Below, one piece after another: positions 9,029-16,420 of a stretch of DNA of 64,000 nucleotides. A program made the translations under genes and the position numbers. The notes under the pieces are model-generated. The model was not told the DNA's origin. It worked only from the letters and a program-made list of their open reading frames with translations, and did no database searches. Source of the DNA: Janthinobacterium violaceinigrum (GTDB lineage Bacteria > Pseudomonadota > Gammaproteobacteria > Burkholderiales > Burkholderiaceae_D); the NCBI RefSeq assembly GCF_009208555.1, contig NZ_WFLI01000035.1, forward strand, positions 1 through 64,000. The letters run 5' to 3'. Numbering within the stretch: the stretch's first letter is position 1; the number at the start of each line of letters is the position of its first letter.

Positions 9029-10390
9029 ATGAGCGGCCGTGCCTTGAACACCTGGTCGCTGCGGCGCACCTTGCTGGCCGTGCTGCTGGGCCTGACCCTG
9101 GCCCTGTGGGTGGGCAGCGCCGCCATCGTGTACGTGGAAGCGCGCCGCGAAAGCCAGGAATTGTTCGATCAGTCGCTGATCGAGACGGGCCATTTGCTGC
9201 TGTCGCTGGTGGAAAAGGACGTGCGCGAACATGGCTTGACGGGGCCCATCGACCTGCCCCTGCGCGGCCATCCGAACCCCCACCATTATTTGCTGTTCAA
9301 GGTGCGCGACGCGCAGCAGCGCGTGCTGTACCGCAATGACGCGGCGTCCGACATCGCCCTGTCGCGCAGCGCGCCCGACGGCCTGTCGTGGACGACGATC
9401 GCCGGCCAGCGCTGGCGCCTGTATTCGCTGTGGGACCAGCAGCGCAGCCTGCAGCTGCTGGTGGCCGAGCCGACCAGCCACCGCGACGACATCAGCCGCG
9501 GCTTCTTTTACCGCATCGCGCTGTTCGGCCTGCTGCTGGTGGCGCTGGCCACCGTCGCCATCTGGTGGAGCATCCACCGCGTGTTTCGCGTGCTGCAGGC
9601 GTCCGCCGATGAAGTGTCGGCGCGCACGCCCGACGAGCTGGCCGACGTGCAGGTGCGCGGCGCGCCCACCGAACTGCATCCGCTGCTGCTGGAAATTAAC
9701 CGCCTGTTCGGACGCGTGCGGCACAGCCGCGACAACGAGCAGCGCTTCACGGCCGATGCGGCGCATGAACTGCGCACGCCGCTGGCCGCCATCAAGACCA
9801 ATCTGCAAGTGCTGCAGCGGGCCCGCAGCGCGGCCGAACGCGACGAATTCATCGCCGGCCTGAGCGCCAGCGTGGAGCGCGCCACGCGCCTCGTCAACCA
9901 GTTGCTGGCGCTGGCGCAGCTCGACCCGCAGGTGCAGGCCGGGACGGCGCTGGCGCCGGGCGACCTGGCGCCGCTGCTGGCGCGGCAGGAAGAAGCGTGG
10001 CAGGCGCTGGCCGCGCCGTACGGGTTGTCGCTGGCGGTGAACGCGGCGCCGGCGCCGTGCGCGCTGCATGACGACAGCCTGCAGATGCTGCTGCGTAACC
10101 TGGTCGACAATGCGCTGCGCTACACGCCGGCGCCGGGTGTCGTCGTCGTCAGCTGCGGCGTGGAAGGGGGGCGCAGTTTCCTGCGCGTGGTCGATACGGG
10201 GCCGGGCATCGCCGAAGACATGCGCGAGCGCGTGTTCGAGCGCTTCGTGCGCCTGGGCGGAGGACAGTTGCCCGGCAGCGGGCTGGGATTGTCGATCGTG
10301 CGCCGCATCGCCGAACGGCATGGCGCGCAGATCGTGCTGGGGACCGGCCTGCAGGGCCGGGGGCTGGCGGTGACCGTCATCTTTCCATGA
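9029..10390 (+). CDS. QseC-type sensor histidine kinase
   Basis: This is a 453-residue membrane kinase. A first transmembrane helix at about 14-35 is followed by a periplasmic sensor region to about 163 and a second helix at about 164-182. A linker leads to the HisKA domain, with phospho-acceptor His246 in FTADAAHELRTPLAA, and to a HATPase domain with an N-box (LRNLVDNALRYTP), DTGPGI and a GSGLGLSIV G-box. The overall plan matches QseC/PmrB-like kinases. The most likely partner is the regulator at 5934-6602. The gene is divergent from the TonB receptor and shares its promoter region. The stimulus is unknown. Confidence 0.9.
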   Translation: MSGRALNTWSLRRTLLAVLLGLTLALWVGSAAIVYVEARRESQELFDQSLIETGHLLLSLVEKDVREHGLTGPIDLPLRGHPNPHHYLLFKVRDAQQRVLYRNDAASDIALSRSAPDGLSWTTIAGQRWRLYSLWDQQRSLQLLVAEPTSHRDDISRGFFYRIALFGLLLVALATVAIWWSIHRVFRVLQASADEVSARTPDELADVQVRGAPTELHPLLLEINRLFGRVRHSRDNEQRFTADAAHELRTPLAAIKTNLQVLQRARSAAERDEFIAGLSASVERATRLVNQLLALAQLDPQVQAGTALAPGDLAPLLARQEEAWQALAAPYGLSLAVNAAPAPCALHDDSLQMLLRNLVDNALRYTPAPGVVVVSCGVEGGRSFLRVVDTGPGIAEDMRERVFERFVRLGGGQLPGSGLGLSIVRRIAERHGAQIVLGTGLQGRGLAVTVIFP

Positions 10391-10414
10391 CGGCACCGCC
10401 AATGCGTCAAGCGC

Positions 10415-13400
10415 TTACAGCGACTTCAGGAAAGCCAGCAGCGCGTCGCGCTCCGTCTTCGACAGCTGCTCGAAACGCTGGCGCGCCTTCGTCCCTTCAC
10501 CGCCGTGCCACAGGATCGCTTCCGTCAGGCTGCGCGCGCGGCCGTCGTGCAAATAGCCGGCCTGACCGCCATTGCCCATGACCTTTTCCGTGTAGCCGAT
10601 GCCCCACAGGGGCGCCGTGCGCCACATCTGGCCCTGCGCCTGGCCTTCGCTGAACTTGTCGGCCAGCTCGGGACCCATGTCGTGCAGCAGCAGGTCGGTG
10701 TACGGGCGGATGGTCTGGTTGCGCAATTCCGCAAACAGGTGTCCCGCACCCGTCTTCATTTCTACCGTATGGCAGGCAGCGCAGCGCATGCCCTGGAACA
10801 GTTTCGCACCGGCGCCAACCTGCTGCGGGTCGACCTTGAGTTCCTCGATCGGCGCCACGCCTTTCGGGAAACCGCTGGCGATGCTGCGCTGGGCCGGCAC
10901 GGCCACCAGGGCCAGGTATTGCGTGATCGACTGCAGGTCTGCTTCCGAGATGCCGGGCTGCGCGCCGCCCGCCGCGCAGGCTGCGGGTCCGGCCATGCAG
11001 GCGCGGTTGCGGTAGACGGGCGAGGTGACGGCCATGTCCAGCAGCAGCGCGTCGGCGGCCTGGTGGCGCAGGGTGGCCTTCGATGCCTTCCAGCCGAAGC
11101 GGCCCAGGCGCACTGCGCCCGTTTCCGGGTCATACACATAGTTGGGCTGCCCCTTGACGCCATCGGCGTCCGGCGTGCCGCGGGCGCGCGCCACGATATC
11201 GGCTTCCGGCACGGCTTCCAGCAAGCCCGTGCCGATCATCGGCGGCGCCGCGCGCAGCGAGACGATGGCCGGCACGGGACCTTCGAAGGCCAGCGTCGGC
11301 TTGCGCAGTTCCACCACCGTGCCGTCGGCCAGGGTCGTCTTGCGGGCCGTAAAACCGCCCACGCTGACGCTGTTGCCCCAGTTCTGCGGCGCGCCGGCAG
11401 GCGACACGGCATTCATCTGGATCGCCGTGCCGTACTGCGGGTGCGGCACCTGCTGGCCCGCCGCGTTGAGGCTGGCGACGCGCACGGCCATGGTGTCGAG
11501 GCGCTGGTTCAGGGCCACGGGCGCGGGGCTGCGGCCGTTGTTGACGTGGCAGGCGATGCAGGCCGACTGTCCGTAGCGCTGTCCCTGCAGCTTGACGGCG
11601 GGCGCGTAGCGGTCGTTGCCGCCCTCATTGTGCTCGCCGGTGGTGAAATTCGTGTGCACCAGGCGGCGGCCTTCGACGAAGCGCTGCATGTTCTGCATGC
11701 CGATATGGTTGTGCGGCTGCTGGAACATGAACAGGGCATTGTCCGAGTAGTTATACGACACGGAGCCGAGGCCGCCCGACAGCGTCTCTTCCGGCAGCGG
11801 CACGGAATTGAGGCGCGGCTGCACGCCGTACCATGGCCGCAATCCCGCGCCCACCACGTAGGTCCATTCATACGAGTAGTAGCGGATGCCGCCGTCGTCG
11901 CCTTTCGACGCCATCGAGGCGGTGGTGGAAAACATCGATGGCGACACTTCGATGATGTCGCCCGCCGTCAGCGCGCGCGCCTTGACGTCCGTGCCGTTCG
12001 GCATGCCGGCCGCATCGAGGCCGCCATGGCCCGGGTATTCCTTGATCAGGAGGGTGCAGGCGCCGTTGATGCCGTTGGCGTTCGTCAGCCTGTCGTTCGC
12101 GGGGTAGGCCATGGGCTTGCAGACGGGGACATTGCGGTCCACCAGCTCGCCCGGCGACATCCAGCCATAGCCCGTCACGCCTGGACGGTCGAAGCCGCGG
12201 AAGAAGGCCACGCCGCCGGAGAGGAAGTCGACGGTGGTGTACTGGTTGACGATCAGGGTGGGCTTGGTGACGCCGCGCACCTTGCTGTTGTCGATGATTT
12301 CCACGCCCCAGGTGCGGTTCTTGAAATACTGCGGCACGAACGTCAGGTAGTTGCCCGGTCCCTTGTCCTGCGGCAGTCCCGTGACGGGATCGACCGTTTC
12401 ATTCGGGCCGTAGCCGATCTCGTTCCATTCCTCGCCCCGTTCGCGGCCATGGCGCGCCAGGCCCCGCGCGCCGAAACGCGTCACCAGCGTGCCGTCGGCC
12501 AGGGTGAATTGCAGGCTTTCCAGCGGCTGCGCGGCGGCCGGCAGCGGCGTCATTGCCGTGCCATCGGCGGGAAATTTCAGCGCCGAGGTGGCGGTGGACG
12601 GCAGGCTGTTGTCGCTGCCCGGCGACTTGAAGCTCACTTCCAGCAGCGAGTAGCCGTACTGCGTGGCGCGCGCCACGCCCTGCAGACGGATGTAGCGCGC
12701 ATGCACGCCCAGGTTGAAGAATTCCTCGGTGCCGCCGCGGCCATTCGTCACGTAGCGGATCTGCGACCATTGCTGGCCGTCGTCGGATACTTGCAGCGCG
12801 TACTGCTTGCCGTACGCGTTTTCCCACAGCAGCTTCATGTAGCCGACGGGCGTCTTCGCGCCGAAGTCGAACTGGATCCAGGCGCCGTCCTCGAACTTGC
12901 TGGCCCAGCGGGTGGTCGTCTTGCCGTCGATCGCCATGGCGGCCGACATGCCGTTGTTTTCCACGGGCGAGGAGGTGGCCGCCACGGGGCGGATCTCCAA
13001 GCCGGGCTGGTTCGGGTCGCCCGTCACGGGCGGTTCGGTGACGGGCGGCGTGTCGGGCGGCAGCACGGGCGTGCCCGAGAAGGCCTGGATTTCAAAGATC
13101 GAATAGCCGTACTGGCCCGCGCGTTTCACGCCCTGCATGCGCAGGTAGCGTCCCTGCGCGCTAAAGCCCGTGATGTCCTCGATGCCGCCCTTGCTGTCGT
13201 CGACGCGCTGGACGGTGGTCCAGTGCGCATTGTCGTCCGACACCTGCAGCAGGTAGGCGCTGGCGTGCGCGTTTTCCCAGGCGATGCGCACGCGCGTGAT
13301 GGTTTGCGGGGCGCCGAAATCGAGCGTCAGGTATTCGTTGTCCGTAAAGGCGCTGCCCCAGCGCGTGCCGTCGTTGCGGTCGATGGCGGCGCTGGCCGAC

Positions 13401-13627
13401 AGGTCGCCCCGTTCCGCCGAGCTGGCCGTGGCGGCGACGGGCGTGAGCGCCGTTTCCGATGCGGTTTGCGCCAGCAGGCGCTGGGCCATGGGCGGCGCGC
13501 TGGCGGCCTCTCCACCGCCGCCGCCGCATGCGGCCAGCAGCATGGCCAGGGCCAGCGGCAGGCCCTGTCTTGAAAAGCGCGCGAGGCGGGGCCGTTGTGG
13601 CCGGTGCCGAAGCGGGGATGTATGCAT
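10415..13627 (-). CDS. Di-haem oxidoreductase (DUF1111/DHOR-type) lipoprotein with two discoidin-like domains
   Basis: This 1070-residue lipoprotein starts at the ATG ending at 13627, which has a GGAAGAG ribosome site. A lipobox LLAAC puts the acylated Cys at residue 34, followed by a Gly run. Two repeated F5/8 type C (discoidin-like) modules follow at about 55-185 and 205-335; both carry TRWGS/TRWAS-type and YGYSIFE/YGYSLLE motifs. The C-terminal two thirds resembles the DHOR family of putative di-haem peroxidases. It has two c-type haem sites, CIACH at 690-694 and CAACH at 949-953. The likely role is a cell-surface redox enzyme targeted to a glycan or other polymer by the discoidin units. 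The substrate is unknown. Confidence 0.85.
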   Translation of the reverse strand: MHTSPLRHRPQRPRLARFSRQGLPLALAMLLAACGGGGGEAASAPPMAQRLLAQTASETALTPVAATASSAERGDLSASAAIDRNDGTRWGSAFTDNEYLTLDFGAPQTITRVRIAWENAHASAYLLQVSDDNAHWTTVQRVDDSKGGIEDITGFSAQGRYLRMQGVKRAGQYGYSIFEIQAFSGTPVLPPDTPPVTEPPVTGDPNQPGLEIRPVAATSSPVENNGMSAAMAIDGKTTTRWASKFEDGAWIQFDFGAKTPVGYMKLLWENAYGKQYALQVSDDGQQWSQIRYVTNGRGGTEEFFNLGVHARYIRLQGVARATQYGYSLLEVSFKSPGSDNSLPSTATSALKFPADGTAMTPLPAAAQPLESLQFTLADGTLVTRFGARGLARHGRERGEEWNEIGYGPNETVDPVTGLPQDKGPGNYLTFVPQYFKNRTWGVEIIDNSKVRGVTKPTLIVNQYTTVDFLSGGVAFFRGFDRPGVTGYGWMSPGELVDRNVPVCKPMAYPANDRLTNANGINGACTLLIKEYPGHGGLDAAGMPNGTDVKARALTAGDIIEVSPSMFSTTASMASKGDDGGIRYYSYEWTYVVGAGLRPWYGVQPRLNSVPLPEETLSGGLGSVSYNYSDNALFMFQQPHNHIGMQNMQRFVEGRRLVHTNFTTGEHNEGGNDRYAPAVKLQGQRYGQSACIACHVNNGRSPAPVALNQRLDTMAVRVASLNAAGQQVPHPQYGTAIQMNAVSPAGAPQNWGNSVSVGGFTARKTTLADGTVVELRKPTLAFEGPVPAIVSLRAAPPMIGTGLLEAVPEADIVARARGTPDADGVKGQPNYVYDPETGAVRLGRFGWKASKATLRHQAADALLLDMAVTSPVYRNRACMAGPAACAAGGAQPGISEADLQSITQYLALVAVPAQRSIASGFPKGVAPIEELKVDPQQVGAGAKLFQGMRCAACHTVEMKTGAGHLFAELRNQTIRPYTDLLLHDMGPELADKFSEGQAQGQMWRTAPLWGIGYTEKVMGNGGQAGYLHDGRARSLTEAILWHGGEGTKARQRFEQLSKTERDALLAFLKSL

Positions 13628-13972
13628 GTTCTCTTCCTTGTTTTTATTGATTAATGTCAGATTGGTCAAACTGGCCAGGCCCGCCGTCTCCGCCTCCCCG
13701 CTGCATGGGGCGCCACCACCGTTGCACACCTTGCGGCCGGACGGCGGCAGCGGCGGTGTGACGGGATGCGGGCTGGGAGGTGATTTAATTGCCGAGTGGC
13801 AATATTTTCCCTAACTTATAGAAGCGCTTAGGGCATGTCAAGAGGCCGCATGCAGTTGTCATCAACTGGTCATGCGGCAGCCGGTTTTTGCACTATGGCG
13901 GTGCGGAACATGAAAAAAAAGATGCGACAGCATGAAAAAAATTCAGGAAAAAATGCCGGGCGCGGGACGGGA
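13628..13972. other. Intergenic region with a strong hairpin, no gene seen
   Basis: This 345-base gap separates two divergent genes and should hold both promoters. The notable element is a hairpin at 13845-13878: GCCGCATG pairs with CATGCGGC and CAGTTG with CAACTG around a TCAT loop, giving 14 pairs with a two-base bulge. An AAGCGCTT palindrome, similar to the core of LacI-family operators, lies near 13822-13829. The plus frame is open from 13835, but the residues before 13973 look unconserved. No RNA family was recognised. Confidence 0.5.
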
Positions 13973-15313
13973 ATGCGGTATCTTCCTGAAATGCCTGCCG
14001 ACGAAGCGCGCCCCTTTTTTGAGGAAGAACCGACCTTGCCGACCCCGCCCGCCGCACCGATACTTCCGTCCCTGTCCCTGGCTGCCGCGCGCACGCTGCA
14101 CCTGGCCGCGCAGGGCTTGCTGCAGGCGCGCCGCAGGAAGGCCGTGAAGGCCGACGTGCTGGCCGCCGTGCGCCAGATGGGCGTGCTGCAGATCGACACC
14201 ATCCACGTGGTGGCGCGCAGCCCCTACCTGGTGCTGTGGAGCCGGCTGGGCGACTATCCGCAGCCGTGGCTGGAGCAATTACTGGCCGAGGGCGCGCTGT
14301 TCGAATACTGGGCGCATGAAGCCTGCTTCGTGCCCATCGAAGACTATGGCCTGTACCGCCACCGCATGCTCGATCCCGCGGCCATGGGCTGGAAATACTC
14401 GACCAAATGGATGGCGGAGCAGGGCGAAGCCGTGGCGGCCGTGCTCGAGCACATCCGCGCCAACGGCGCCGCCCGTTCGGCCGACTTCGAGCGCACGGAT
14501 GGCCAGGCGGGCGGCTGGTGGAGCTGGAAGCCGGAAAAGCGCTCGCTGGAAGTGCTGTTTACCTCGGGCGTGCTGATGATCGCCAAACGCCACAATTTCC
14601 AGCGCTATTACGACCTGGCCGAGCGCGTGCTGCCCGGCTGGCACGATGGCTTGCTGCCGCCAGAAGCGCAGGTGCGGCGCCAGCTGCTGCTGGCCAGCGT
14701 GAAGGCGCTGGGCCTGGCGCGGGCCGGCTGGATCAGCGATTACTTCCGTACGAAGCAATCGCGCGCCAGCCTGGCGCACGATCTGCAGACGCTGGTGGAC
14801 GAGGGCGCGCTGCTGCGCTGCACGGTGGCCGGCTGGGATGACGCCGTGTACGTGCATGCCGAGCATGAAGCACTGGCGCGCAGTGCGGCCGCCGGCAAGC
14901 TGGCGCCCACCCTGACGACGATCTTGTCGCCGTTCGACCCCGTCGTCTGGGACCGGCGCCGCGCGCTCGAATTGTTCGGCTTTGACTACCGGCTCGAATG
15001 CTATACGCCGGCCGAGAAGCGCCGCTATGGCTATTTCACCTTGCCGATCTTGCGCCGCGGCGCGCTGGTGGGACGGCTGGACGCCAAGGCGCACCGCGCG
15101 CAGGGGCGCTTCGAGATCAAGTCGCTGGCGCTGGAAGACGGCGTGCGCCTCAGCTCGCGCCTGGTGCAGGACGTGGCCGGCGCCGTGCAGCGCCTGGCGC
15201 TCTGGCATGGCTGTCCGCACATCGATATCGTGCAGGCGCAGCCGGCGCCGTTCGGTCAGCAGCTGGCCGAGGCCCTGCATGACGGCGGCCCCGGGGAAAG
15301 GCGGGCCGCATGA
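13973..15313 (+). CDS. Winged-helix DNA glycosylase, YcaQ/AlkX-like (HTH_42 family)
   Basis: This 446-residue protein belongs to the HTH_42 family, whose members unhook DNA interstrand crosslinks by base excision. The catalytic QxD motif of the YcaQ/AlkX branch is present as QID at residues 73-75, in GVLQIDTIHVV. The typical C-terminal segments LSPFDPVVWDRRR and YVHAEH are also present. I use the ATG at 13973 because earlier in-frame ATGs (for example at 13910) add Lys-rich, unfamily-like sequence. The true start could lie a little further downstream. The stop overlaps the next gene by 4 bp (ATGA), so the two are translationally coupled. Confidence 0.85.
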   Translation: MRYLPEMPADEARPFFEEEPTLPTPPAAPILPSLSLAAARTLHLAAQGLLQARRRKAVKADVLAAVRQMGVLQIDTIHVVARSPYLVLWSRLGDYPQPWLEQLLAEGALFEYWAHEACFVPIEDYGLYRHRMLDPAAMGWKYSTKWMAEQGEAVAAVLEHIRANGAARSADFERTDGQAGGWWSWKPEKRSLEVLFTSGVLMIAKRHNFQRYYDLAERVLPGWHDGLLPPEAQVRRQLLLASVKALGLARAGWISDYFRTKQSRASLAHDLQTLVDEGALLRCTVAGWDDAVYVHAEHEALARSAAAGKLAPTLTTILSPFDPVVWDRRRALELFGFDYRLECYTPAEKRRYGYFTLPILRRGALVGRLDAKAHRAQGRFEIKSLALEDGVRLSSRLVQDVAGAVQRLALWHGCPHIDIVQAQPAPFGQQLAEALHDGGPGERRAA

Positions 15314-16302
15314 TGCTGCCGCCGGCTCCTTCCCGCCTGCTCGACGCCGATGGCGTCCCTCATTTCGGCCGCTACACGGGGCAGCTGGACGCCTTCGACT
15401 GGTCTGCGCTGGCGCCGCCGCACGCGCGCGGCGCCGTCTGGCGATTGTTCCACCATAAACGCTGGCATTACGTGGCGCTGTCCACGCCCACGCTGTTCTG
15501 CGGCGTGGCCATCGTCGACCTGGGCTGGACCAGCACGGCGTTCGCGTATGCCTTCGACCGCCACAAGGGCAAGATCGTGGCCGCCTTTTCGCAGGATGGC
15601 GTCCCCGGCTTGAGCGCCACGGTGGCGCCGCATGCGGGGGCCAGCAGCCGTTTCCGCTTCCTCTCGCAAGTGATCGCCATCGAAGCGCAGCCGCAGCAGC
15701 GCTACCGCCTGCGCCTCGATTGCGGCCATTTCGGCATCGATGCGGAATTTGGCCCGCCCGTGGCGCCCACCCTGCTGGCCGTGGGACCCGTGGGCGAGGG
15801 CGGCAGCGCGCACGCCACGCAAAAGTCGGGCGGCCTGCCCCTGTGGGGCACCGTGCGCTGCGGCGCCATGGGCTACAGCTTGGACGACGGCGTGGCCAGC
15901 TTCGACTATTCGAACGGCTTGCTGGCGCGCGAGACGGAATGGCGTTGGGCGTCGGCGCACAGCCTGGACCTGGGGTTCAACCTGCAGGCCGGCTATTTCG
16001 GCGCGCATGAAAACGCGCTGTGGCTCGACGGCCAGCTGTATGCGCTGGGCCGCGCGCATTTCGACTTCAATCCTGACAACCCGCTGGCGCCGTGGCATGT
16101 GTGGACGGATGACGATCTGCTCGACCTGCATTTCAAGCCCGAGGGCGCGCGGCGCGAAGACAAGAACCTGTGGATCGCGGCCAGCCGCTACATCCAGCCC
16201 ATCGGCACTTTCAGCGGCTGGGTGCGCGCCAGCGCGGACAGCCCCAAGCGCATCGTGGCGCAGCTGGCGGGGGTGACGGAAAGCCACCGTTCGCGCTGGT
16301 AG
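15310..16302 (+). CDS. DUF2804 family protein
   Basis: This 330-residue protein matches the DUF2804 family by overall pattern: an N-terminal FGRYTGQLDAFDW, a central GTVRCGAMGYSLDD, and a C-terminal YIQPIGTFSGWVR. The fold is probably a lipocalin-like beta structure. There is no signal peptide or membrane helix. It overlaps the preceding glycosylase gene by 4 bp and so is probably co-expressed with it. No function is established for DUF2804, so a link to DNA repair rests only on the overlap. Confidence 0.8.
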   Translation: MMLPPAPSRLLDADGVPHFGRYTGQLDAFDWSALAPPHARGAVWRLFHHKRWHYVALSTPTLFCGVAIVDLGWTSTAFAYAFDRHKGKIVAAFSQDGVPGLSATVAPHAGASSRFRFLSQVIAIEAQPQQRYRLRLDCGHFGIDAEFGPPVAPTLLAVGPVGEGGSAHATQKSGGLPLWGTVRCGAMGYSLDDGVASFDYSNGLLARETEWRWASAHSLDLGFNLQAGYFGAHENALWLDGQLYALGRAHFDFNPDNPLAPWHVWTDDDLLDLHFKPEGARREDKNLWIAASRYIQPIGTFSGWVRASADSPKRIVAQLAGVTESHRSRW

Positions 16303-16420
16303 GGGTGCGCGGATTTTTCGTGAAATGCACGACAAGGTCAAATTTTTTTGGCAACGCATCCTATACACTGGCGCCTAGTCGCTCCGGCAATCCCGCTCCG
16401 GCAATCCATGAGGCCAGAAC

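Noticed and set aside
10505..13573. A 1022-codon open frame on the plus strand opposite the di-haem lipoprotein gene
   Set aside because: It is a high-GC antisense frame; its translation is Arg/His/Gly/Ala-rich with no domain, while the minus strand has lipobox, haem sites and repeats.
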